64,000 nt of DNA from JANSWP01 sp041941305. GTDB lineage: Bacteria > Bacteroidota > Bacteroidia > Chitinophagales > Saprospiraceae. The notes under the pieces are model-generated. The model was not told where the DNA came from, searched no databases, and saw only the letters and a list, made by a program, of their open reading frames with translations. Shown one piece after another: positions 16,847 to 24,939 of this stretch. Position 1 is the stretch's first letter. Each line of letters starts with the position of its first letter. The position numbers and the translations under genes were made by a program. The stretch is from positions 1 to 64,000 of the forward strand of contig JBGTQJ010000014.1 of NCBI GenBank assembly GCA_041941305.1, read 5' to 3'.

Positions 16847-18067
16847 ATGAAAAACAACTCCAAAATATTTCGCCTGGAAGGGGCCATTCAAAACTACCAA
16901 TGGGGCGGCACAAAATATATCCCGGATTTAATAGGTATTGAAAATAATAAAAACCTTCCTTTTGCAGAACTGTGGATTGGTGCACATGCCAAAGGACCAG
17001 CTAAAGTAATTTTAGGTGAAAATAAAATTCCTTTGGATGAATTTATCCGTAGTGATTCAGAAAGCGTTTTGGGAAAAACCGTTGCGAATCGATTTGGAAA
17101 TAGATTGCCCTTTTTACTGAAAATTCTGGATGTGAATAGTATGCTTTCTATTCAGGTTCACCCTACCATTGAACAAGCCAGGATTGGTTTTCAAAATGAA
17201 AATGAGGCTGGAATTCCAATTACGGCTCCCTATCGAAATTTTAGAGATGATAACCATAAACCTGAAATCATGGTCGCCTTGACAGATTTTTGGTTATTGC
17301 ATGGCTTTCGCCAGATTGAAGAAATTGATGAGGTATTGTATTCAGTTCCTGAGTTTGAAAGTTTGAAAGTTTTTTTTGAAAAGAAGAATATTGCCAGTTT
17401 GTACAATAGCATTATGACCATGCACCCTGAGCAGGTCAAAACAATATTAGAGCCTTTAAAAAACCGGTTATACAATAACTATTCAGCATTTTCTAATGAT
17501 AAAGGAAATCCAGATTACTGGACTTATAAAGCATTCAAAAGAAATGAAAGCTGGGCAACTGAAGGCTACGATGTAGGAATATTTTCGATTTATTTATTGA
17601 ATCTGGTTCACCTCAAAAAAGGAGAAGGCATTTTTCAGGATGCAGGAATCTTACATGCCTACCTGGAAGGAGTCAATGTAGAATTGATGGCAAATTCAGA
17701 TAACGTCCTCCGTGGTGGTTTGACTTATAAGCATGTCGATGTACCCATGTTACAAAAACATTTGAATTTTAAATCGGTGGTTCCACAAATTTTAAAAGGA
17801 GAAAAGGTCTCAAATACTGAAAAAAAATACCCGGCTCCAGTACCTGATTTTAAAATAAGTGTAATTGAAGTAGATGCTCATTCATCTTTTACAAGTGTTG
17901 AAAATGCAGGGCCTGATGCATTGATAGTTTTGGAGGGAAATATCAGCGTAGATGGTAATCGTTTCCGAAAAGGAGAGATATTATTTGTGACATCAGGTGC
18001 AAAATATCAAATTAGTTCTTCTGGAAAAGCCACAATTTTCAAAGCCTCTGTTCCAAAAAACCCATAA
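16847..18067 (+). CDS. manA: Mannose-6-phosphate isomerase, class I
   Basis: 406 residues. A zinc enzyme that interconverts mannose 6-phosphate and fructose 6-phosphate, supplying GDP-mannose for surface glycans. Type I blocks are YQWGGTKYI (about 17-25), ELWIGAHAKGPA (about 41-52), LSIQVHPT (about 99-106, zinc ligands Gln and His), NHKPEIMVAL (about 133-142, zinc ligand Glu) and AGILHAYLEGVNVELMANSD (about 265-284, zinc His). The N-terminal cupin and C-terminal beta domain are complete. It follows pgi by 85 bases across a long hairpin, and the two sugar-phosphate isomerases probably share regulation. Confidence 0.95.
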   Translation: MKNNSKIFRLEGAIQNYQWGGTKYIPDLIGIENNKNLPFAELWIGAHAKGPAKVILGENKIPLDEFIRSDSESVLGKTVANRFGNRLPFLLKILDVNSMLSIQVHPTIEQARIGFQNENEAGIPITAPYRNFRDDNHKPEIMVALTDFWLLHGFRQIEEIDEVLYSVPEFESLKVFFEKKNIASLYNSIMTMHPEQVKTILEPLKNRLYNNYSAFSNDKGNPDYWTYKAFKRNESWATEGYDVGIFSIYLLNLVHLKKGEGIFQDAGILHAYLEGVNVELMANSDNVLRGGLTYKHVDVPMLQKHLNFKSVVPQILKGEKVSNTEKKYPAPVPDFKISVIEVDAHSSFTSVENAGPDALIVLEGNISVDGNRFRKGEILFVTSGAKYQISSSGKATIFKASVPKNP

Positions 18068-18069
18068 AA

Positions 18070-18203
18070 ATGAAGACGCTTTATTTCGGAATTATTGTCT
18101 GCCTCTTTTTTAGTTGTGCAGAAGAAAAACCTTTGCTGTTTTTGAGTTTTCTGAAAACGAAAAAGATTTAGAGATGTACCTTCAAACTTTAAAAGGAGTC
18201 TAA
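18070..18203 (+). pseudogene. Frameshifted small lipoprotein gene
   Basis: An ATG two bases after the manA stop opens a frame encoding MKTLYFGIIVCLFFSCAEEK, a good lipoprotein signal with the Cys at position 16. The frame then stops at codon 34. If one base is restored in the A run near 18125-18130 it continues as TFAVFEFSENEKDLEMYLQTL and ends at 18203, giving a natural-looking 44-residue peptide. It may be a decayed gene or a sequencing indel. Function unknown. Confidence 0.4.
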
Positions 18204-18212
18204 ATTTATAGA

Positions 18213-19118
18213 TTGGAAAATAACTTGAATCAAATAAATACCAAACCTTCTGAAAAAATCCCCCTGCTCGCCTGGTTGCTCCTTGCATTACTGGGTCTGA
18301 CCTGGGGTAGTTCCTACATCCTAATCAAAAAAGGATTGATTGCTTTCAATCCGCAACAAGTTGCCGGGCTTCGTATTTCTCTTTCTGCGATTGCTTTTCT
18401 ACCCGTTTTTTTATGGAAGCTTAAGGAAATGGACTGGTCAAAATGGAAAGATCTGGCAACAGTGGGTCTTGCAGGCAGTTTCATTCCTGCTTTCCTTTTT
18501 GCGACGGCGCAAACTAAATTGAGTAGCTCAATAACTGGTGTCCTGAGTACACTCACCCCTTTGTTTACTTTAGTTACTGGGTTTCTATTATTTAAAATGG
18601 CGACTTCAAAAAGCAAAATTTTGGGTGTTGTCCTGGGCTTGACGGGCGCGAGCATTTTGTTACTTTACGATCGCTCAACGGAAGAGGTGGGTAATTTGAT
18701 GTATGGTTTGCTCGTCGTGATAGCTGCTTTCTTATATGGATACGTCAATAATTTAATTAAATACAAACTTCAAAATATTTCAAGCGTCCTGATCAGTGCT
18801 GCTTCTTTTGTTTTTGTCAGTATTCCTGCCTTCATCTTGCTTTTTGCTTCAGGCTTTATTTCTGTTCTAGAAACCCATGAACATGGCTGGGCTTCTTTTG
18901 GGTACATCACCATTCTTTCATTGGCAGGCACTGTGATGGCAACACTTTTCTTTTTTAAACTCATTCGATTGACGCATCCCATTTTTGCCTCTATGGTAAG
19001 TTATGTCATTCCGATGATCGCCTTGATGTGGGGCTTTTTGGATGGAGAAACCATTGTGTTGATCCAAATTGCAGGAATGATTTTGATTTTAGTGGGGGTT
19101 TATGTTTCCAGGAAGTAA
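18213..19118 (+). CDS. EamA/DMT family transporter
   Basis: 301 residues with ten predicted membrane helices in two EamA halves. The first half opens with LLALLGLTWGSSYILIKKGL (about 23-42), and the second is about 155-300. This drug/metabolite transporter superfamily exports amino acids, nucleosides or other small metabolites, and the substrate cannot be read from sequence. The start is a TTG codon: an in-frame stop lies four codons upstream and no ATG occurs in the first 60 codons. An AAAGGAG sequence at 18191-18197 could assist initiation. The gene stands alone after the small lipoprotein remnant. Confidence 0.88.
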   Translation: MENNLNQINTKPSEKIPLLAWLLLALLGLTWGSSYILIKKGLIAFNPQQVAGLRISLSAIAFLPVFLWKLKEMDWSKWKDLATVGLAGSFIPAFLFATAQTKLSSSITGVLSTLTPLFTLVTGFLLFKMATSKSKILGVVLGLTGASILLLYDRSTEEVGNLMYGLLVVIAAFLYGYVNNLIKYKLQNISSVLISAASFVFVSIPAFILLFASGFISVLETHEHGWASFGYITILSLAGTVMATLFFFKLIRLTHPIFASMVSYVIPMIALMWGFLDGETIVLIQIAGMILILVGVYVSRK

Positions 19119-19127
19119 ACCTCTTTT

Positions 19128-19190
19128 AAAAGTTCAAGTGTTAAGATTAAGTTCAAAATTGCATGCATTGAACTTGATCTAACTTAGTTG
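19128..19190. repeat. TTCAAG-word inverted repeat
   Basis: AGTTCAAGTGTTAAGATTAAGTTCAA is followed by TTGAACTTGATCTAACTT. It belongs to the same word family as the inner arms at 5668-5728 and the block at 27952-28015. Confidence 0.5.
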
Positions 19191-19194
19191 TGAT

Positions 19195-19332
19195 TAAAAA
19201 ATAACTTCATCCTTTTGATTTCGTCAAATAAGCTCAACTTCATTTCTTATCAGGCTTTCAGTCTTCGCATATTTGACGAAATCGAAGATTCATGAGGCCT
19301 TATGCCGAACTAAATGATGAAGTTATTTTTTA
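19195..19332. repeat. 138-bp nested inverted repeat between convergent genes
   Basis: The outer arms are 17 bp and perfect (19195-19211 with 19316-19332, TAAAAAATAACTTCATC), and the inner arms are 14 bp and perfect (19217-19230 with 19270-19283, GATTTCGTCAAATA). It sits between the convergent transporter and CocE-type hydrolase genes and could terminate transcription from both sides. Confidence 0.7.
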
Positions 19333-19365
19333 AGGGTTCCTTAAACATGATTCTTTCACTTGCAC

Positions 19366-21255
19366 TTATTTCTTTAATACAGGTAGTTTGATCTCAGAGA
19401 GATATCTTCCTGAATGCCATACCCGATTCTTCGCCACTACTGCCTCCTTTTCATCAAAATTATTTCCTCCTGTATTCAAATTCCTTGTGAAACGAGGAAA
19501 ATTGCTGCTTGATATTTCAATTCGAATTTGATGCCCTTTTTTGAAATAATTACTAGTTGCCATTGGCGTCATCTCCAATTTATAGACTTCTCCATCCTCC
19601 ATAAAAACTTCTTTATCATAGCCTTCTCGATAGCGGGCACGCTGTATTGTCTCATCTAAGTTATAAGCACGACCATCAGGATAGACATCAATTAATTTGA
19701 TGGTAAAATCCGTGTCTTTGGCATCAGAACTGACATAAAGTGTCGTTTCAATAAATCCTGTCAACTCTACCCCTTCTTCCAGGGGCGGAGTGGAATAAAC
19801 GAGAATATCGTGGCGGGTTTCCATTTGTTGCTGGTCAAAAGCACCGCCTTTGATCGCATTCCCAGTACAACAAACATTACCACCATAAGACATAACTGGA
19901 TTCAAGGGGTTATAGGTGAATTCATCAAATGTGCCGTCATCTCCAGGTTTTTCCAATTGCAATTTTCCATCGCCATATAAACTATTTGCCCGACCATTGC
20001 TGTGGAGATAATAAGTGGTCATTGCTATATTTTCCGGAGGGAATGTTTCTGAAGTTTGCCATTTGTTACTTCCCATTGTATAATAATGAACTTTGGGCGT
20101 ATTTTTCAAAAAGCCATTGTCTTCTCCTTTTAGCCAATGATCAAACCAGCCATAAATTAATTCGTCATAGTGCAATCTGGCATCTCCAACATTTCTTTCT
20201 CCAACAATGGTTTCTGCCCTTGCTCTTGTAAAACGGCAATGGAGCGTAGGTGCTATAATTAAGTATTGATTGTTCGCAACTTCAGGATCTTCCGCATTTT
20301 CTGTCACATGCTGAAATAGTGCAATATTTGGAGCCGCAGCCACATCATACCAGGAAACAAACCAATAACTTGGAACGCCAAAAGGCATATCATCGTGGTA
20401 CAATCCGCCCTCATACCATGCAGGGTCATTGGGCTTCCTTCGGATCATTTTGTCATAAATACCTTTGGTGCCATTTACGTTTTTAATGATACCTGAAACC
20501 GGCAAATGTTTCAAGGACTGTGACCAATCCACTCTGGGTGCCTCTGAAGCCAAATCATAAAACCTTGAAATGCGTATCAAATCTTCCTGAGTTGCACCCT
20601 TAGGCACACGTGGGCGAAATTCATCATTCTGAACGCTATATAACCATGCCGTAAATAACATTTGCTGAGCACCGCCCCGGTACCAATTGCCCTGCTCATA
20701 ATACTTGCCTATTCTTCCAACACCTGCTCCATAACCTTGAGGTACCATTGCGGCATGAGCTGGATGATCCAAAGCTGCCACAGCCATCTGCCATTCTGCC
20801 GTAGAGGAACAACCATAAGTTCCAATTTTGCCATTGGACCAGGGTTGTTCTGCCATCCATGTGAAGGCATCATAACCATCGGTGGTTGGTGTACCTAAAA
20901 TATCCCACTTGCCTTCGGAAAAATAACGCCCCCGTTCGTTTTGAACAACATAGGCATAGCCCCGTTTTACCGCTTCATAGGCTCTTTGTTTTGTCCGAGT
21001 GCGTTCCTCTCCATCTCCCCAGCTATTAAAATTGTAGGGTGTTTTGGAAAAAATAATAGGAACTGGTTTATCCGTTTTTGGTCGATATACATCGGTCGCC
21101 AGCCGAATACCATCCCGCATGGGCACCATGATTTTTTGATCAATGATGGCGATGTCTTCGATGTTGGGAGAAATGTCAACTTGTGCAATGGAATTTTGAA
21201 GGTAGAATATTGAGCAAATTACAATTGCCAGAAGGTAGTGAGTGGTTTTTTTCAT
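19366..21255 (-). CDS. CocE/NonD family hydrolase (X-Pro dipeptidyl-peptidase-like, S15)
   Basis: 629 residues from the ATG at 21255, which opens a signal peptide (MKKTTHYLLAIVICSIFYLQ). An in-frame ATG 23 codons upstream would bury the signal and is not used. The alpha/beta-hydrolase core has VPMRDGIRLATDVYRP (about 44-59), the oxyanion region VVQNERGRYFSEG (about 102-114) and the nucleophile region IGTYGCSSTAEWQ (about 142-154). The C-terminal half is the jelly-roll domain of the family (VYSTPPLEEGVELTGF onwards). Members cleave acyl-amino bonds in peptides, esters or antibiotics; the substrate is unknown. The exported enzyme probably acts in the periplasm. Confidence 0.85.
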   Translation of the reverse strand: MKKTTHYLLAIVICSIFYLQNSIAQVDISPNIEDIAIIDQKIMVPMRDGIRLATDVYRPKTDKPVPIIFSKTPYNFNSWGDGEERTRTKQRAYEAVKRGYAYVVQNERGRYFSEGKWDILGTPTTDGYDAFTWMAEQPWSNGKIGTYGCSSTAEWQMAVAALDHPAHAAMVPQGYGAGVGRIGKYYEQGNWYRGGAQQMLFTAWLYSVQNDEFRPRVPKGATQEDLIRISRFYDLASEAPRVDWSQSLKHLPVSGIIKNVNGTKGIYDKMIRRKPNDPAWYEGGLYHDDMPFGVPSYWFVSWYDVAAAPNIALFQHVTENAEDPEVANNQYLIIAPTLHCRFTRARAETIVGERNVGDARLHYDELIYGWFDHWLKGEDNGFLKNTPKVHYYTMGSNKWQTSETFPPENIAMTTYYLHSNGRANSLYGDGKLQLEKPGDDGTFDEFTYNPLNPVMSYGGNVCCTGNAIKGGAFDQQQMETRHDILVYSTPPLEEGVELTGFIETTLYVSSDAKDTDFTIKLIDVYPDGRAYNLDETIQRARYREGYDKEVFMEDGEVYKLEMTPMATSNYFKKGHQIRIEISSSNFPRFTRNLNTGGNNFDEKEAVVAKNRVWHSGRYLSEIKLPVLKK

Positions 21256-21376
21256 AATGATTTGATTAGAGTGTGTTTGGATTTTGGGTTTGAGTGAATT
21301 TGGGAGCAAATTTGCCAAAATCAAATTTCAAACACACTCTTAAGGGATTAAGGTAAGCATAGGGGTGGATTTATAG

Positions 21377-21420
21377 TAGAAGGCGGCTGAATTTTTCGCG
21401 AAAAATTCAGCCGCCTTCTA
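21377..21420. terminator. 44-bp perfect palindrome
   Basis: Bases 21377-21398 are the exact reverse complement of 21399-21420 with no spacer (core TGAATTTTTCG.CGAAAAATTCA). It is followed by T-rich DNA (TTTTTAATTG) on the plus strand. It lies between divergent genes, where a terminator has no obvious client, so an operator or a relic of an element is possible. Confidence 0.6.
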
Positions 21421-21516
21421 TTTTTAATTGCTGCTGGGTACATCTTTTTTATTCAAAACACACTTAACCGAATCATTTAAAATCAAATTTTAAAAAATTA
21501 TTGAAAACCATTTATT

Positions 21517-22011
21517 ATGAAAAATTCTAAAAATTTATCCATCCTTTTTGCAGCTATGTTCTGCTTTTCTTTTTCTGTTTTTGCTCAAAATTTTGATGCG
21601 ACCGGAGCTTCCAAAGCTCAAAATGCATATTTAATATTAGACGCGAATGGAAGTCCTACTGCGGATGCTAATCACGACAAGTGGATTGACGTTTTAAACA
21701 TTGACTGGGGATCACACAAACCTGGAGGCGGTATGACTGGACAAAGCCGTAGAAGAGGTGGTGCAGTAGTTGAAGATGTTACTTTGACAATTGAATACGA
21801 AAAAGCATCTCCAAAATTGCAGGAAAAAATGAACATGGGTGAAGTCATTCCAAAGCTCGAAATTGAACAAACTTCAACTTATGGAGGAGCCAGAGCAGTT
21901 TATCTGAAGTACGAATTGAAAAATGTACTGATTACCAGCATCAATGTTCATCCTCGCAAACCACTTGCAAAGATTGGAATGAGACCACAAGCAATCAGAA
22001 GAATCAGGTAA
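21517..22011 (+). CDS. Hcp-fold protein with a Sec signal peptide
   Basis: 164 residues. The N-terminus is a clear signal peptide (KNLSILFAAMFCFSFSVFAQ, cleavage near residue 24). The mature part matches the Hcp tube-protein family: NAYLILDANGS, DKWIDVLNIDWGSHKPGG (about 62-79), RGGAVVEDVTLTIEYEKASP (about 86-105) and YLKYELKNVLITSINV (about 129-144). Hcp normally forms hexameric rings of the type VI secretion tube in the cytosol and has no signal peptide. No other type VI genes are nearby. The protein is probably periplasmic or surface-exposed with an unknown job; it could be a domesticated Hcp fold. A basic tail (RPQAIRRIR) ends the chain. Confidence 0.75.
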   Translation: MKNSKNLSILFAAMFCFSFSVFAQNFDATGASKAQNAYLILDANGSPTADANHDKWIDVLNIDWGSHKPGGGMTGQSRRRGGAVVEDVTLTIEYEKASPKLQEKMNMGEVIPKLEIEQTSTYGGARAVYLKYELKNVLITSINVHPRKPLAKIGMRPQAIRRIR

Positions 22012-22086
22012 TTAGTTCAAATATTTCTTCATTCTTTACCCCAAAAAATGCACTTCAAAATCAAATAAAAACATTGAAAAAAGAAA

Positions 22087-22127
22087 CGGCACCAAGGAGT
22101 CAATCCTTGTTGCCGATTTCCTTTTTT
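22087..22127. terminator. Bidirectional terminator between Hcp-like and msrA genes
   Basis: CGGCACCAAGGA pairs with TCCTTGTTGCCG (22087-22115, one mismatch) and is followed by TTTTTT on the plus strand and by an A run before the stem, which gives Ts on the minus strand. It serves both convergent genes. Confidence 0.75.
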
Positions 22128-22141
22128 GAAAAATTCGAATC

Positions 22142-22825
22142 TTATTTCTTATACTTAGGCTTTAATATTTCAGCAAATACTTTCTTTACTTTCTCCACTT
22201 TTGGCTTACTGATTCTTTGGACATAAGGATTACCTGGATTGTACTCATAATAATCCTGGTGATAATCCTCCGCCACCCAAAATTCTCTGTATGCAGCGAC
22301 TTCGGTTACGATGGGCTTTGTAAAAGTACCGGAATCATTTAGTTCAGAAATAGCGGCTTTCACCGCAGCTTTTTGCTTTTCGTTATGAAAATAAATAGCT
22401 GAGCGATATTCTGCCCCTATATCTGGTCCTTGACGATTGAGTTGAGTAGGATCATGTGCTACAAAGAAAACATCTAACAATGTTTGGAAGCTCACTACCG
22501 CCGGATCATAATAAATCTGGATGGCTTCAGCATGCCCTGTCTGCCCTTTTCCAACTTGTTCATAAGTAGGATTGGGTTCTACTCCGCCTGAATAGCCACT
22601 GATAACATCTACAACCCCATTGATTCGCTCGAAAGCTGCTTCAGTACACCAGAAGCAGCCACCCGCAAAAGTCGCAATATCATAATCCGCGTATTTATCG
22701 GTTCCCAAATAATCTGAAATGGATGCCGTGCCTTTAGACATTTTCTGTGCACTACTTTCACTAGGTTGACTACAGGCTGCAAGAATTAGCATAAAGACCG
22801 TGAAGAAAAAAGGAATTGATTTCAT
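22142..22825 (-). CDS. msrA: Peptide-methionine (S)-S-oxide reductase, lipoprotein form
   Basis: 227 residues. A lipoprotein signal (MKSIPFFFTVFMLILAACSQ, Cys 18) places it in the cell envelope. The catalytic block is FAGGCFWCTEAAFERINGV (about 53-71), with the nucleophile Cys in GCFWC. Further MsrA signs are SGYSGG, YEQVGKGQTGHAEAI (about 88-102) and YRSAIYFH. It reduces oxidised methionine in exported proteins, repairing oxidative damage. The reducing partner is not next door; a TlpA-like thioredoxin gene lies 10 kb away. A TAAATTTG element (22843-22850, minus strand) stands close to the start, suggesting a very short leader. Confidence 0.93.
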   Translation of the reverse strand: MKSIPFFFTVFMLILAACSQPSESSAQKMSKGTASISDYLGTDKYADYDIATFAGGCFWCTEAAFERINGVVDVISGYSGGVEPNPTYEQVGKGQTGHAEAIQIYYDPAVVSFQTLLDVFFVAHDPTQLNRQGPDIGAEYRSAIYFHNEKQKAAVKAAISELNDSGTFTKPIVTEVAAYREFWVAEDYHQDYYEYNPGNPYVQRISKPKVEKVKKVFAEILKPKYKK

Positions 22826-22842
22826 AAACTATTTTTTTACTA

Positions 22843-22850
22843 CAAATTTA
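22843..22850 (-). promoter_or_regulatory. Candidate -7 promoter element of msrA
   Basis: Minus-strand TAAATTTG fits the Bacteroidota -7 consensus TAnnTTTG. Transcription would start about 10 bases before the msrA ATG. No convincing -33 TTG was found at the right spacing. Confidence 0.35.
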
Positions 22851-23073
22851 GGCTCAAAATATCACAGTAACATCACAAGAGGTTGACAATTATATCATGA
22901 AAAAGTTTTGACTTTTTAGATTTGTCTACAACCTCATCAAGCTGAACCTATAAAATTGTTAGAAGCTGTTTGAATTTGGATTTTTTCTCATGTGAGGAGA
23001 ATTTTTTGTCAGACGAAGTTTCCTGAATCAAGTTCGGGACAGGCTATTTTTTGCGGAGAAAATGGATTTGCAA

Positions 23074-24051
23074 TTATTGTTTTTTAAACTTCAAATCCAT
23101 CGCCAAAGCCAAATTTATTTCATGTGTCAACCCAAAGTTAGCCCGATAAGCGTCGTCTAAAAACACCTGCGTACTATATCCGATCTTCAGCATTCGATTG
23201 AATTTAAAGTTTTCACCAACTAAAATACCCCCTTCAAACAATACAGATTTGGAGGAAGAAAAGCCAGAACCCAACCAAAAAATATTGGAATATTGAAATC
23301 GAATATTAAAATCCAGGTGGGTAGGAGCATTGGGGGTGTTTTTTACCCAAACTGAAGGTTCTACAAAAGAGTCTTCATTGAAATATTTGTAATAACCTAA
23401 AACGGCATAATAGTGTTGCTTGGTTTTGACCAATCCTTCCTGGTTGTGTGCCTCTAATCCTAAAATTTGTGGAATTGAAAAGCCCCCATAAATATTATCT
23501 CCCTTGAAGATGGATTTTCGAAATTGTTTGTAAAAAAAGACGCCAAGTCCCACATCAGGTCTGAAATCATTGAGGTCTTCTGAAGAGTTTAACGTATTGA
23601 GCAGCGGCTCTTCCTCGTGCGTATTCAAATCTTGGTATTTAAAGCGATAATTTACCCCTCCGACCATAAAACCTGCAGCAATTCCAAAGAAGTAAGGATT
23701 GTCTGTGAAAAAGACTACTGCTCTTCCATAAGTACCTGTTTTGTAAAATGGGTCGGCATCTTGTTTAAGGACATTGACTCCGGTTAAAATGGAAAAATTG
23801 CTTTTTCCTTTAAAAATATACTCCCCTCGAAGATGCTGAACTTTGGGGTGATGATCTTCAATCTCTACCCATTGAGCTCTATGGGATACACCTACATTAA
23901 AATTGTATTTGTAGGTGAAATAATCCCAACTTATCGCAGCAGGGTTGACATAACTATGATGCTCTCTGTATTGGGTAAACAGGGGCAATTGTTGGGCAGA
24001 TAAGGCTTCAAAACTAAGCCAAATAATAAGTGTCAGATAGCGTGTGCTCAT
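23074..24051 (-). CDS. PorP/SprF family type IX secretion membrane protein
   Basis: 325 residues with a signal peptide ending near SAQQLP and an outer-membrane beta-barrel. Family signs are PLFTQYREHHSYVNPAAISW near the mature N-terminus (the usual QYMxNxxxxNPAxAG block), then regular amphipathic strands with SHRAQWVEIEDHHP, a GGVNYRFKYQDL strand and a barrel end LAMDLKFKKQ. PorP/SprF proteins are associated with T9SS cargo that carry type B sorting domains and with gliding adhesin export. This copy is not followed by a large adhesin gene, so its partner is elsewhere. Confidence 0.88.
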   Translation of the reverse strand: MSTRYLTLIIWLSFEALSAQQLPLFTQYREHHSYVNPAAISWDYFTYKYNFNVGVSHRAQWVEIEDHHPKVQHLRGEYIFKGKSNFSILTGVNVLKQDADPFYKTGTYGRAVVFFTDNPYFFGIAAGFMVGGVNYRFKYQDLNTHEEEPLLNTLNSSEDLNDFRPDVGLGVFFYKQFRKSIFKGDNIYGGFSIPQILGLEAHNQEGLVKTKQHYYAVLGYYKYFNEDSFVEPSVWVKNTPNAPTHLDFNIRFQYSNIFWLGSGFSSSKSVLFEGGILVGENFKFNRMLKIGYSTQVFLDDAYRANFGLTHEINLALAMDLKFKKQ

Positions 24052-24073
24052 TCTTTGCTATTAGCTGTTGGTT

Positions 24074-24119
24074 ATTGGCTGTTGTTGAAATTGCCAAAAG
24101 CAAATATTCAACAGCCAAT
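24074..24119. repeat. Inverted repeat upstream of the sigma gene
   Basis: ATTGGCTGTTGTTGAA (24074-24089) is complementary, apart from a 3-base bulge, to TTCAACAGCCAAT (24107-24119). It lies between the divergent PorP/SprF and sigma genes; its role is unclear. Confidence 0.45.
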
Positions 24120-24184
24120 GGCTCTTTATAAATAACATTCTTAGCCAAAAGTAATCAAGTACCATCACTATTCTCCTAATTTTC

Positions 24185-24192
24185 TAAATTTG
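24185..24192 (+). promoter_or_regulatory. Candidate -7 promoter element of the ECF sigma operon
   Basis: TAAATTTG matches TAnnTTTG and lies 49 bases before the ATG at 24241. No clear -33 element was found. Confidence 0.35.
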
Positions 24193-24240
24193 CTGCTTGT
24201 CAGTCCTTCACCTGATAACCTTTCCAAACGACCGCAATAT

Positions 24241-24831
24241 ATGAACGAACCGCACAAAACGAACGCCGACCAAGATCTTTTAGAGGCATTAAAACGAGGG
24301 GATGCAAAGGCATTTGAACAGGTATATCGAAATTATTTCCGAATGGTTCAAAATTATGTATTGAAGAACAATGGAAATGAAGAAGATGCTCAGGACGTTT
24401 TTCAAGATACCTTAATTGCCCTAGTCAAAAGCATACAAAAGCCTGGTTTTCAACTGAATGCAAAGTTAAGTACCTTTATTTATGGTATCTCCAGTCGCGT
24501 GTGGTTATTGAAATTACGAAAGCGAAAAGAAACTATCCAATTTGAGGTAGAAGATTTTGAAAGGAATATTGCCGACATCGATGATAACATTGCAGAAAAA
24601 GAAATTTTTGAAGAAAAGCACCAATTAATGAGCACCGTGCTGAATGAGTTGAAAGAAGATTGTCGCAGTTTACTCATTAATTATTACTTCAAAAAGATAC
24701 AGTTAAAACAGGTTGCCAAAATAATGGGCTATACCGAAGCATTCATCAAAGTAAAAAAGAATCGTTGCATGAATGCTTTTCGAAAAAAAATTCAAGCGCA
24801 TCCTGATTACCAACAGTTTTTAGAGGAATGA
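24241..24831 (+). CDS. ECF-type RNA polymerase sigma factor
   Basis: 196 residues from the ATG at 24241; the 17 in-frame codons upstream run into promoter DNA. Region 2 is seen as FEQVYRNYFRMVQNYVLKN and EEDAQDVFQDTLIALVKSI (about 26-66), with a core STFIYGISSRVWLLKLRKRK (about 80-99). Region 4 is LNELKEDCRSLLINYYFKKI then LKQVAKIMGYTEAFIKVKKNRC (about 138-180), a weak helix-turn-helix. It directs polymerase to an unknown set of promoters. The next gene, 108 bases on, is a membrane protein whose cytoplasmic N-terminus could act as its anti-sigma factor. Confidence 0.88.
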   Translation: MNEPHKTNADQDLLEALKRGDAKAFEQVYRNYFRMVQNYVLKNNGNEEDAQDVFQDTLIALVKSIQKPGFQLNAKLSTFIYGISSRVWLLKLRKRKETIQFEVEDFERNIADIDDNIAEKEIFEEKHQLMSTVLNELKEDCRSLLINYYFKKIQLKQVAKIMGYTEAFIKVKKNRCMNAFRKKIQAHPDYQQFLEE

Positions 24832-24939
24832 ATAGTTGTTCACTGTTGTATTGTAAATTGGCTGTATTGATTTCTTGTTTATGATTGATCAATGAACCAA
24901 TCAACATAGTCCTCCAACGATATAACCATCATTAAAAAA

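Noticed and set aside
21517..22011. Type VI secretion system
   Set aside because: Only an Hcp-like protein is present, and it has a signal peptide; no sheath, baseplate or ATPase genes are seen.
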